Positions 12,901-24,700 of a DNA stretch of 64,000 nt are shown here, one piece after another. Position 1 is the stretch's first letter. Every line of letters starts with the position of its first letter. The stretch lies in NCBI GenBank assembly GCA_030141605.1, contig JAQGDQ010000007.1, forward strand, positions 124,001 to 188,000, given 5' to 3'. The notes beneath the pieces are model-generated. The model ran no database searches. It was not told where the DNA came from and saw nothing but the letters and a program-made list of their open reading frames with translations. The position numbers were made by a program, and so were the translations under genes. This DNA comes from Tubiluchus corallicola (taxonomy: Eukaryota > Priapulida > Priapulimorpha > Priapulimorphida > Tubiluchidae).

Positions 12901-14569
12901 TACCTTGTTGTTTTGCTGGTAGCTGCACCAATAATCTTGCATGGTGTGCTAAACATAGATTGGTAAACTAAGAAAGTTGATAATTCTGTATATTTAAATA
13001 AATATGTTATACAAAAAAAACTAAGAAAATGTTCAACAAAACCCCATTTACACCTAGTTACCAACAAAACCCCACTTGTACCTAGTTACCAACAAAACTC
13101 CACTTACACCTAGTCACCAACAAAACCCCACTTGTACCTAGTTACCAACAAAATCTCACACTTAGTTACCAAAACTCCACTTACACCTAGCAACTTCCCA
13201 TAAAATCATTTGCAGCGTGATCACACTGCTTGTAGTTATAATATATAAAGGTGTCAGCCAGGTTTTTGCTTTTATAGAAAGAAATATGGAACTCTCGTTA
13301 TTACATAGCAGCATATCTCGGTTGAGAGCTCAGAATTCCCAGTTAGCGATTGAGGCTGAGGCTTTAAACACACAGAGCTCGGTGAGTAGCTTGCTTGATT
13401 CAATGCTTGCTGATTATAACAGCACATGCTTTTCTCTATTTTTATGTCAATAAACAGCAAACTCAATAAAAAGTTATAGTCATACCTGAATTATCTTGAC
13501 TATTGATTTATTGAGAGACTATCAGTGAGTCTAAATGAATATTTGTGCAAATTGAAGTTGTCTCTATTTCAATGCACATTTTGCCTTGACTTCTCCACCA
13601 TTAACTTAATGCAAAAATAGCAAACTTGATTGGACTCTAAGACCTCTTGTTATAGCATACAGGTTACAGTTAGGCTAATTCATTGCGCTATGTGCAACAA
13701 GTTTTTCTACGTTTTTTGTAAAGTAGAGAAATTCATTTTTTACTAAAGCTAACTATAATGTCTGTTAAAACTTTGACATAATCCATAGATAATCATTACA
13801 CTGCAATGGCATAGCAAACAAGAATCATTTAATTATCTGAACACTCCTCAAAATAAAACCTCCTCGTACAGTTAGCTAGACAGCCTAGCAGTTTATTAAA
13901 CTGACTATTCCAGTTTTCTCAGTGTATATGTTCATGTTCATTGGTATATTAGTGCTTTTTTGATCAGTTTATAAAATAATGTATTGCATGACAAGATGTC
14001 TTTAAGATGCAAATAGAAACATTGGTATGAGCTCCATCTAGTTTTCTTATTTCTTTGTAAATATTTGTTGTTCATGAAATGCACTCCAGATCCCCCTCCC
14101 CTTCTCCGGCTAAGAAGCAAATAAAACGTAAAAGATACACGGAATGAATGCCTAAATCAAGTAATAGCAAGTTACACTAAATTCTTTTGCTGAAGAGTCC
14201 ATGGAATGATATCTGTTTTCTTTGCTTTGGAAAAACTTGTAGCCGTAGAAAATTGCATGAAGAAATAGCCCTGACAAAATTTGAAAAATCTCAATGTGCT
14301 TGGTTAAGAAATCATACGATGCAGATATTTGTACAAGTAAAACTTAACATTAGAGAAAAAATGCACTAATTTCAATGTAATTTTCAACCTGAAATTGCAA
14401 TCTGATAGGCACAGTCAGCTTTTATCTGTTCTAGATGTTACTGCAAACAAAGCAGCGATTCGACGATGACCGAGCTCACAAGCAAACAGCTATAGATAAC
14501 CTGAAGAAAGCCCTCTGTGTTTTTGTCGCGGAGAAATCGTTTAGATTACCTACCAACGTTCAGCGATGA
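196..14569 (+). CDS. GSE1: GSE1 homolog (genetic suppressor element 1 family), 13 exons, 5' partial
   Basis: Exons, all GT-AG and phase-consistent: 196-402, 960-1114, 3195-3322, 3620-3784, 4918-5115, 5676-6039, 7581-8351, 9740-10004, 10554-10685, 11572-11784, 12281-12853, 13278-13381, 14435-14569 (TGA). They encode about 1,135 residues; human GSE1 has about 1,200. Collinear hallmarks seen: SSFAAALRKLAKQAVEP in exon 1; a Tyr/Pro-rich block (YPYHPAYLPPP); LDDPLYLGRYAMLRAPFF; a charged Arg/Glu coiled coil (exon at 5676); the acidic run before PPLKRETSS; the KRRRFYREDSLSP block and LEKVKFLSSLGL (DUF3736-like); FAHEFHESVLMST; and a C-terminal coiled coil ending in VQR. Vertebrate GSE1 is a nuclear cofactor of the LSD1/CoREST/HDAC corepressor, and the same role here is inferred. 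The true start lies upstream of the window. Exon 1 begins mid-codon after an AG acceptor at 195. Introns carry a LINE relic and simple repeats. Family call very secure; exact exon ends good. Confidence 0.93.
6166..6703 (+). mobile_element. 5'-truncated LINE: C-terminal part of a reverse transcriptase ORF in a GSE1 intron
   Basis: The open frame lies just downstream of the GSE1 donor at 6040 and ends in TAA/TAG-type sequence at 6703. It carries the post-RT motifs of non-LTR retrotransposons: KYLGHIISNDN, then a Cys/Tyr-rich stretch (YLFNAYCNTFYC), a KRLFFGYAYDYSAREM block and a W-rich end (QQWWRLLL). No catalytic YADD/FADD box is present, so only the 3' end of the element was copied, as usual for LINEs. 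It is followed by about 120 bp of AT-rich 3' sequence, an A-rich tract and then a CT microsatellite. The clade was not determined. It is not a host gene. Confidence 0.8.
6826..6957 (+). repeat. (CT)n microsatellite with CCTCC interruption
   Basis: About 130 bp of almost pure CT dinucleotides, broken near 6902-6930 by a CCCTCCCTGCCTCC stretch, directly after the A-rich tail of the LINE relic. Open frames across it are only Leu-Ser runs. Confidence 0.97.
7441..7516 (+). repeat. (CT)n / (CTGTCT)n microsatellite
   Basis: CT dinucleotide tract turning into CTGTCT hexamers, 65 bp before the acceptor of the GSE1 exon at 7581. It forms an unusually long pyrimidine region upstream of that 3' splice site. 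Confidence 0.95.
7945..8075 (+). repeat. Three degenerate peptide repeats inside the GSE1 large exon
   Basis: Within exon 7581-8351 three consecutive peptide units of about 14-15 residues share the pattern D-S-x-R-F-x-x-A-x-Y-x-x-G: DSTRFNLASYSNG, DSSRFITATYTDG and DRSRFNPAIAVSE. At the DNA level they read as diverged tandem copies. The region is predicted to be disordered from its composition (Ser, Asp, Arg). I do not recognise the motif from vertebrate GSE1. Confidence 0.7.
13033..13192 (+). repeat. Minisatellite, about 29-bp unit, roughly six copies
   Basis: Tandem copies of a unit such as ACCAACAAAACCCCACTTG followed by TACCTAGTT, lying in the GSE1 intron 12854-13277, 85 bp before the acceptor at 13278. 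Copies alternate between TTACACC and TTGTACC variants, suggesting a two-unit (about 58-bp) higher-order period. The last two copies are shortened. No spacer structure, so it is not CRISPR-like. Confidence 0.9.
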
Positions 14570-17500
14570 CGCTGTGAACTTGTGATATGATTGCAGACTT
14601 CTAAATGTAGTTGTAAACGATTTTAATGAGAAACTTGAAATTGTGAGTTGTGATTTATCGTTTATTTGTGTCATTATAGTTGGTTGTGACTTCTACGAGA
14701 AAGTAACAGTAATGTGTTGCACTTTGCTGCTAACGGCTTCTACTAAGATATCAGAGTAAGACTTAAAGGAACTGGCGACTTTGTTAGCTTTACAAAAAAA
14801 TTCACTATAAGTTAAATATGTTTCTTATAACAGTACAATGTGGCCTAAACTCTCGTTTTTAAGAATTAATTTTATTCTCTTACCATAGCTATAAGTTCTA
14901 TACCTTGCTTTTATAGCTTACTGAATTGACTGCTGTAAATGTACTTAACTGAACCATCAACTAACTTTTTATATGCACGTATAAGTGTCACATACAGGTA
15001 CATTTGCATTAGTTGGCATGGCAGTATCGATAATTAACTTATGTGTATGATTATTATGTGTAATTACTATGTAAGTTTTACATTTTTAGATGTGTAGAAA
15101 GTGGACAATTGTGTATGTGATTCTTCTGTAAATAGTGATTTGTAACATACATAATTGTATTTTGATTAAGCTATCAGTGGTTAATAGATGAATTAGTTTC
15201 TTATTAGTTTTCTATGTGGCTGTACGAATGATGCCATACAAACAGCAAAAAAACTTACTTTCTGTAATATTATTTTCGTATCACTTGCCAAAATCTAAAT
15301 CAATTTAACAGAAGGTTGTTTGTATACCACATTATTTACCTAGTTTTAAATTACATTAAATTAATCTTTCACCTTTTTGTCTAACTGGTATTAAGAAATT
15401 AAGTTAAACACGTTTGTAATCATGATGCATTTTTGGTTGGTAAAATTTTTTCTTTTATTCAGGTATTTAAAAATTGTTATATTAAGCAGCTGAATTCAGT
15501 TTCCAAAATCTAAGCATACATCAGCCGCTAACTTCGGTTGGCGAGAAATAAACATACATTACCTTTAAAGTTCCAATAGTCTAAAGCCTTCATTCTATTG
15601 ATCATGTCATTTTGTTAGTTCATTGAGTTTTCTTCTAGGGGAGCTTAATGTCTGCTTTAGTGCTTTGCAACAAATCATTTTAAAATATAAACTAGTATGT
15701 AATAAGAAGATATCACTTGCTTATTTTGTTTTGTCTGCTCAACTGCCCGTGTAATTATGTCGTTTAAAACCATTTATCCTATAAAAAGCCACACCAAAAC
15801 ACAAAATAAGAGAAACAACAAAAAATATTTTGAATAATGCTGGAACTGCATGAAATGACAAACAGTAATGCGCGAGTATTCTAGATGATCTTTGCTTACG
15901 ACTTCCAAAATGATGATAGTAAACAATAAATTGATTGTTAACGAATCAGCTATTTTTTCATCAGCATTTAATTTAGAGTGTTATTATTTTTTGGTTAAAA
16001 TTAATCCAAATTTTTCCAAAAATTTTGAATATGCATTATTTGCCTCACAGTGAGTAAATGGCAGAATTTTGTGTTTCATGAACTACAACAACATAGAGAT
16101 TTCACGGCAAAAAAGATCTGTTTATTAGAACTACATTACAAGCAGGTTACCCAAAAATTCCTAGTCATTTGTTGCCATATGCCATTACTTTTGCAGGCAA
16201 AAGGTTTATTAAAATTATTACTGGACTAACTATAAATTTTCATAACTATGTTTTTAAGATTTATGAATGACAAGCCATATACTGCCGCCTTAAGTGTTCA
16301 CTAAAATTCTTTGACTTATAGTGTTTATAAACTTTATATAAGGAAGTTATGTTATCATAATTGCACTCTTACTCTGTCGATCAAAATTGATCTTGGATAG
16401 TTTGCAATAGATAGCTAGCAATAGACGAGAGTTACTGCCACATATTCATTATTGGCAATGTTATCACCAATTGACTGTTTTAATTATTTAGTAGCTTAAC
16501 TCAACTAGCTACATGTGCATACCAGAAATTGCGCTGAACGTTTAGTCTAGCACTGCATGTTATAAGTTACAAATGATTTGCTGTTAACTGGTGTTAAGGC
16601 AAAGTTGAGCATTTCTGGAAACTGGACATTTTAAGTTCTAAGAAAAACAATTTCTACTTAGAATTATTAATTTTTGTAATCCCATGCTAATTTTTGGTTA
16701 TTGTTAACTTTCTTATTTGCTTTATGTTTATCATAACTGTTGTTTTAGTATTTTTGTAGAAATAGTTTTGGATTTGTAATTATGAGACTGTAGTATATTT
16801 TAATGACTGTATAGAAGTGTCATCTAGTGACATGACAAGGATCCTATAATTTTTTCATCCCAGAACATGTCTCCAAGAATCTGATCTCTTAAATTTCTTC
16901 TGTAATTTTATAGATAATTTAACATTCCGTGGAAGGAATAAAATTAAAGTGTAAATACTTTGCCGCTCAGTTAATATAATGTGTTCTCGTTCTTTTAGTT
17001 GTGCTTTTCTCTTGAAATAAATCATGAAAACAATAAAAACAGCTATATATAGTAGTGGAAAAATACAGAGATTCCATGAATGGGCTTATGCAGTGCTAAT
17101 TTTAGTTGCAGGAAAGGAAATGTGATTTTTAGAAAAGAAGACAGCTTCAAGATTAGATCCCAATTACAAGACCAGAACACCATTCGAGGCAAAGCTAATA
17201 AACTAATCAGCACTGTGATGTCGTGAAAGAATGCAAACTCCATTTTGACAAACAAAAAATATTAACTGCAGTTCAAGGCCAATTCAAGCCCCTTTTTGAG
17301 CAATAACACCTTGCAATCAAGAGTTACCTAGTGGGGCACTTTGTAGTAAGTACTGACAGAGTGATAGTATAGACAGTAAACTTAAAAAGTATCTGTAAAA
17401 CTCATACTGTCGTATTGATTATGAACAGCTTTTCTTGTGTAATCGTTAACAGTTAAACCCTACATTTCACTGTTGTACATAAATATGCTGATAATGTATG

Positions 17501-17831
17501 CATTAAATAATCGAAGTCTTTGCTAGTTAATACATCTTGCCCTGGAAAAGATAGCGATTTTCTTCAGATTTCCCATATTGACTACGCGACTTGAAACTCA
17601 GCGTTTGGGTTTGTTACTTTGTGTAGGACGAGAAATAGCCGGAGTTGTATTTCCAGAAGAAGTGCGGTACGTGGATTGCTGAAGTCGCGCACTGAGTTTT
17701 ATTATACGCAAAATTATATTAGGCCTTTGCTAGGTGACCTCGTGGTCTTTCGCTACCCCGTCTTAATGTAGTATTATTCATACTTAAATGTTGGATATTG
17801 TTATGCTTTGCTGTTAACAGGACAAACTACA
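14570..17831. other. GSE1 3' flank and intergenic spacer
   Basis: AT-rich sequence without convincing coding exons. I searched it for an acyl-CoA-binding (ACBP) domain that could belong to the next gene (YxLYKQAT, KWDAW type motifs) and saw none. A possible poly(A) signal AATAAA is at 15547-15552, about 980 nt after the GSE1 stop. A short CpG-richer stretch at about 17580-17700 could hold the ECI2 promoter, but nothing more specific is visible. Confidence 0.6.
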
Positions 17832-18201
17832 AAGGGCGCTCTATTAGAATCTATGTCCCGCTCAATTTTTGTCGATTTCGATGGCGCATTATGACGAACC
17901 GCGCTGCGCTTACGATAGGATGATTGGTCAGCGCGTGAGTTTTAGTCAAGGGGTGAATTGAACGAACATATAGCAAGTGAATTTAGTTAAAATAATTATA
18001 TGGCAATTAATTTTAGGTCATTTTAGCCAACAATTTATTTATTCAGTCAGATGAACTAACGTGCACAAAATTGTATACACAAAGTATTGACGAGCAGTCG
18101 TGAGAGTAGCGCGGATCGTCGTAATACGCCAAGCAATCGTATCAAATAAGTGATTGCTCGGCGAAAATCGAGTGGGACCTGGATTCTAATAGAGTGCCCT
18201 T
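17832..18201. mobile_element. MITE with terminal inverted repeats of about 45 bp
   Basis: The left end (AAGGGCGCTCTATTAGAATC, continuing with a TGTCCCGCTCAATTTT block) matches the reverse complement of the right end (AAGGGCACTCTATTAGAATC, then a GGTCCCACTCGATTTT block) over about 45 bp with few mismatches. The 370-bp interior is CpG-rich compared with its surroundings and has no coding capacity. No clear target-site duplication was found, so the superfamily is unassigned. Confidence 0.85.
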
Positions 18202-18707
18202 CGAAGTTCATAAACATTGGTAAGGTTGATAATTATTGAATTCAAGTCCATTTTCTGAAAGAGGAACTATTTTCGACTAAGTGGAAGATATTTTATAAAC
18301 CCAGCAATTAAGGCTGTGCAGAATCCAAAAAAAATTAATGATTAATTACCGAACAGAATTAAAATCAAGCCGAAACCACAGTAGGTCCCACCGAAACTTA
18401 GCTGAAACTGCCAGATGCTTACAAGCAGCAATTAAACAAAGTCAAAGCAGAAATCATAAATGTAATACTAATAAGAATGTATTGAAAAGTCACCTATATT
18501 TCGACACATCATACGAATTACATGCAGTTAGACAAAATTACATTAGACTGATCTGATTTGAGGATTGATAGCTAAATGTGGAATTTCTTACTTTTTATAA
18601 TAATTATCATTTCAAAAAAAATTAATGGCATGTATAAAATATAATCACTGATTTTTATATTTGCAGATTTTTTTTAAAAAAAACTTGTGCTTAGAAGTTG
18701 TTCTGGA

Positions 18708-21700
18708 ATGTTAAGCTGCATTGGCAAGTCAAGTGGACTGACTCCTAACGTTTTGAAAACTGTACTTAAGGTTATTATTATTCCATACATTTTTTATTTT
18801 TTTATTATCATCGCTAGTGATTTTAAACAAATAAGATATAAAGTAACCTACTTGGAAATTATTGAGTCCATTTGCATTTACCCAGAAGTTGTTTCATTAT
18901 TTTTTCGAATGACATTCCAACTTTTTCAAACTTATGCGGTTATGCTGGCTAGTTATAATTGTTCTTTAATATGATCTGAATCTGTCTCAGCTCTTATACA
19001 ACATTATTAATTTATTGTAATTGACTCAGTGCTAAGACATTCTTCAGAAACACGTATACTTTGCAGTTTATAAGCTTTTTTATTTCCCGTACAGATCACT
19101 TAACCCTTTCATTGTTACAGAGTGCAGACATGTTAGCACTTAACTGTACGGCAGCACAACAACACCACCATGGTACAGCACCAACCAAGTACAAAACACT
19201 TGATGTACTGATTGACAAAGGAATATACAGACTTAAGTTTAACAGACCGGAGAAAAAGAATGCTGTGAACATGGAAATGTATGAAGAAATTCCTGCAGCG
19301 CTAAAAGAAGCTGGAGATGATGAGAATGTTATGATTTGCTACATAACAGGTACGACATCTTGTTCATGTCTTTTTTGAACTAAGGTGGTTCAAAAATTGT
19401 GCTGAATTAATGTTCCGTAGATGGGTGGCAAGAAGGAAACTAAAAGTTGTAATATGTAATATTGAAAAAAGTTTTTTTTCATAATCTATTCATTTAAGGC
19501 AGGTTGTCAGTAACTTGGCGGGCAATAAAATGAACTATGTGGGAGTCCTGTAGCCAGATTTAGTTTATAAAGCTTCCTGGTTCCTAATGGTGCAAAGTGA
19601 AAACTGCCCATATATTTTTGAGTAGTTATAAGCTTCATTGGAAGGTGAAAATGAAGTGTGATGTCACGGCAGTCAGAATTTTGGGCGAACTTACATTTTG
19701 TTCAGCTTTAAGAATGGAAAGTACATTTAAGTGGCTATAATTTGGTGTATGTTGTATAAATGTTATGTAATACAGTGGCCGCCGCTTATTGTGGACACCT
19801 CGGGCCAGCAGTGTATGTCCATATTAAGCGGCTGTCCATATTAAGCGAAGTGACCCATGAAGACCCTTCCCCTTCATTAAAAAAGGCAAAAAACTGTCTG
19901 TATCAACTCGTCTCCTGTTTTATTGAAAAAAAGAAGTCCGACGAGTTTGTTTGGCAGGAAACTTTTCTCTCAACCTTGAACGGAAGGAAGTTATCACAGT
20001 TTCGAAGCTCTCAAGGCCACGGCAAACGGCGAACTGACTGATGCAATGACTCACACAGGCAGCAGAGCGGGAAGCTCTTTTCAATCACGCGTGCAGGCCG
20101 TGGTTGGCACGGCTGGTTCACGTTATATGACCTTACGTTATAGGTTCGCTGTCCATATTAAGCGGCGGTTGTCCATATTAACCGGCGGATTTTATTAGGG
20201 GAAAATTCCGTCCCTCGCGAGTTGTCCACAATAACCGGCTGTCCACAATAACCGTGTCCATAATAAGCGGCGGCCACTGTACTTAGTGTTTCTGTCGGGT
20301 ATCCAAGTAATTACCCGAACCTAGTATTTTTACCCGGTTCATCAATGAAAATGCTGACATTAAATTTTGTAATATGATATCCATTGTTAGAGAACTTGAA
20401 CTTTAAATGCCACCTTCTACTGTAGGTACCTACTAGCAGACTATTAACTGCTATGTTGGCAGCATGCCAGAATAACAGCTAGTTGGGAGATGGCAGGTCA
20501 AACCATTTTTGCCATAGGGGTGACTTGCAAGTGCAAACTATGATTTCTTTACCAAGAGGTTAATTATCCAAATGAAATTGTTTATTAACCTTTAAAAACT
20601 TATTTCAGGCTACTAGCAAAGATATGGAAAAACAAAAAGGATAATACAGGTTATTTTATTCCCTTAATCCCTATGCTGTATTAATAATTTCAGGCTACTA
20701 ACAACGACATGAATAAACGAACTGTTTAGTTTAACAGCACACAAAAAGGATAATACCAGTTATTTTATTCCTGTAATCCCTACTCTGTATTAATAGTGCT
20801 CAGTGCGGTACTATCTAGGCTGATGTAGCTGACTCATTGATAAAGCGTGCAATTAAGTAATTGAGAAGTGTGGCAGATAAAAATCAGTCATATCCCTTTT
20901 GGAGCAAACACAAACTTTCGCGACTTACAGCTCCTTTTTTCAGGCTCTCAGGGTATAATAAATGAGTGCTTGTTGTTGATGTAACAGTGCAGTTAGTTGA
21001 AATGCACTAGTGATTGTTTTTATTTGTGAATATGAATGATTGCAGTTTCTTCGCTGCCGCTGAATTTTTTTCATTGAGGTACCTGAGTCTAATTTTGCTA
21101 GCCCTGCAAAAACTAGTATTCATAACTTCTACACTAAGCTATTTAATAATTTTAATTATTCTGTCTTAGGAGCTGGTGATTACTACAGCAGTGGGAATGA
21201 TTTGAGCAATTTTGTCAAATATCAGACTGACAACCCGGCTGATTTAGCCAAGCGTTCTAGAGATATTCTTGGGTAAATTTTTTAAGGTTGTTTGAGAAAA
21301 TAGTAGTATGACCTATCAGATATCTGCACTTGTTTAGAAATAAAGATGAGCACTCTTTAAGCTAATTTAAAATGAGTTTAAACATACCAACTGCTGTTAA
21401 GCAGTATCTAAAAAAATTGATATTTGCACCGATTGCAAATTTTCTAGAACTGAGCTCAAGCAAACCTACAGTCACAACAGAAACTAAGCTGAGACGATGT
21501 AGGTGTGCTTATTTACACTCATTCTCACATACACTGAGAACATTGTAAAACAAATAGCATTACAACAGCAGCACAGCAAACAAACAACAGGGCTGATGAT
21601 AAGTTAGAAAATTAGGGTCCAGTTAGAAAATTGCTAGTGGGGTTTTCTACCCCACAAATGCTGCAAAACAGCATAAACGCTTTTGACATATATAACAAGC

Positions 21701-24700
21701 AGCACAACTTTATATTCCAAGCTTTGTGTTAGGTAATCTCATTTAACAGTGTTCTTTCTGTGTTGAGGGTTTGAATATCGTACATAAAATTAAAATCCAA
21801 TGACGATTTAACTAATGCATATAGGATTCCCCAATTACCTTTTTTAGAAAAGTAAATAGCAATGATCAACTGAAATTGTTAAACAAATAACCAAACGATC
21901 AGAAAAGACAAGTGAAACATGAATGAATGATATACGAGAATAGGCTTGATAGTTTCACTGCCTTCACTGTGTGCACATTGGACACTCATTAATTCTCACA
22001 GCATCCTCTGCTTGATCATGTACAAGGGGTTCCCTCTTAGTGTGGGGCCCAATTTAAACAAATCTGTCCTATTGACTTAAAACTAACCCTGATTACAAGA
22101 TGCCAGATTACACCATATAAAACTTTTACTATCATGTTGTCTACTATATGCAGCCATTTAACTGTCATTTCTGTATTAAAAAACTAAAGTGAGTTGCGTT
22201 GATATGTTTACATTTTGTGAAATATAGCTGAAAAATAGTAGTGCGCAAATCATCTGATATGTGAAAACAAATTTCATTATTTTGCATATAAGCTTAGTTA
22301 TGGTTAATTTTTTGATCTATTTACCTAATTTAACAAATTGTTTTAATTATACAATTTGGTATTTTTTCAAGCATATTTCAAAACTCACAGACCTTCCTTT
22401 TATAAAACTGGGGTGTTTATAACATTTTCTGGGTGCATTTCCTTGTGTATTTTGGAAATTTGATGTGGAATTCTTGCCATACCATTACACTTGTGCCTAA
22501 CAGATGAAAAACACTAACAATTTTGTCATTTCATCTAAAGAATATAATTTCCTTCTTTTAGGAAATTTGTAGCAGCAATTATTGATTTTCCAAAACCTCT
22601 CATAGCTGGCCTCAATGGACCTGCACTAGGGATAGCAGCTACACCATTGGGATTATTTGATACTGTCTATGCCTCAGACAGGGTATGTTGATATGTCAGT
22701 TCACTCATCTGTAATACATGCATGTGGTGATGGGACATCTCACTTGAAGGTATGTGCCAATAAGGATTTCGTTGTTCTACAATCATGTTGTAGAGAATTA
22801 TCCTGTAGCTGTTGCCTTTCTTAATCTTAACAGGAAAATCTATCTTTCATACCATGTAGACAGGTGTGTAAAGCCGCTATAACAAGATAGCTCTGGTCTT
22901 GGGCAAAACTTTACTTGATATATGTAAATAATATATGAACATAATCTTTAAAGTGACTAGGTTTGCTAATCCTAAATCTTCATGCCACGAGCGTTAAGGC
23001 TGATGGTACTACAGGGGTCAGAACATGGAGACCTGGGATCAACCATGGAATTTTAGCATTAATAAATAATTCAGAACTCACCAGTGTGATTTTGGCTTTG
23101 AAACACACTTCCGATTTTCTTTATGTTATCAACCCTCTCAGTGACAGTAATGTAAATAAGAAAACAAAAACAGTGAAATAAAGTTTGCATACTTATTTAA
23201 ACGACAATAAACGATATGCCAATCAGCAAATATCAAAAATGCAATCAGGTTACCGTAAAAAAGGGGAGCTGTCCCACACAGAGTTTTCAGATCAGTAAAA
23301 CTTCTGCACTTGAATGCAACATTAAAGAATCAGTTCCAGTTGTCAGAGATACACAGATAGTTGTCAACAAGAACACAGTCAGGTGTGAACTCAGCATTCA
23401 GCAACACATGACATGAATAGCATATTTATGAAGACTACTTAGTTTAGCCATTGCCACCATTAGTTCCTAAGTTGAACTCCAGAGGTATACTTGTCGCTTA
23501 AGGCAACAGAGGGTATGCATACCTGACTTCTTGTAAGCAATGTAAAGGTACCTCACCAAACATTGTCCATTCATACAGTGACAAACCTCAGTGGTTGCAC
23601 TATCCCACATTGTAGAGTCCAGCTAAGAATACCAGCATCCAAAATACAACACAACCAAAGCATGTGGCAGGCTCTGTCAAGACTGGGATAACATGAATCA
23701 CTACTAAAAGCCAACACATGTTAGTCCATTCTTCAACAATCACAAAGTTGTAGCTCTATCGTAAGCTTGTAACAGTAGCCAGCAGATGTCAGCAGCCAGC
23801 AGGGCAGGAACAGCTAATAGTTTACATATTTCTATAAGCTAGTCATTATGCCAAAAATAATGCATAAGTAATTATCAGCTTGTTACAGCCGCATTGTGGA
23901 GCAAGTGCAAGCAAATTCCCTGTACGTAATAGTGTATTGCTGTGAAATAATAATAGCATATAACGTTTGCATTAGCAGAATTAGTATTTGTTTACTACTG
24001 TACAAAAGGGTCTTAAGATTGTGCAAGTCACTGGATAACTAATGTTCCTTCTTGCAATAGATCATTTTAATCTAAACAGATATACTGTGGAGAACATATT
24101 TACCCTATAGTTAGTTTTCTTATAAATTTTTTAGTTTTGGATCCATTACAACGATAACTTGTGCTTTTTGTGTGAATAGATTGAGGGTGCTGCCTTAACA
24201 ATACTTGTGCATGGACAGTCTATGCGCACAAATTTCCAATTTCAGCTAAAGACTTAAAAATCTGTTTTTGGTTTTCGTTTATTTGAATATGCATGTAAAA
24301 GGATCTTCGATAAATAAAATGTGTTGTTTATTTTCAGGCTACGATGCACTGTCCATTTAGTGCACTGGGACAAAGTCCAGAAGGTTGTTCTTCTTACACG
24401 TTTCCGAGGATTATGGGACAGGCAAAAGTGAGTGTAGTGCAGGTGTTCAACGTACTTTGATCCGTGTCATGTACACTTTGTGCATAACATAAGACTGATA
24501 AGCCAAATTCATACTTCATCATTGATATGCCATACGTTTTTGCTTTCACACTAAAGTCAAAGGTACCGAGCATGATATGACGTCTCAGTTATGACATTAA
24601 TTTCTCGCTCATGAAATCGAAACGAATGTCAGTGCAGTGTTGCAACTAATTTCAAATGTACTGAATTGGTACTGAATGCTTAGTGCTAGCACTGGCATGT

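Noticed and set aside
13033-13192. CRISPR-like repeat array
   Set aside because: Head-to-tail minisatellite without spacers, in an animal intron.
14570-19120. ACBP domain exons for ECI2
   Set aside because: Searched by eye for YxLYKQAT and KWDAW type motifs on the plus strand and found none.
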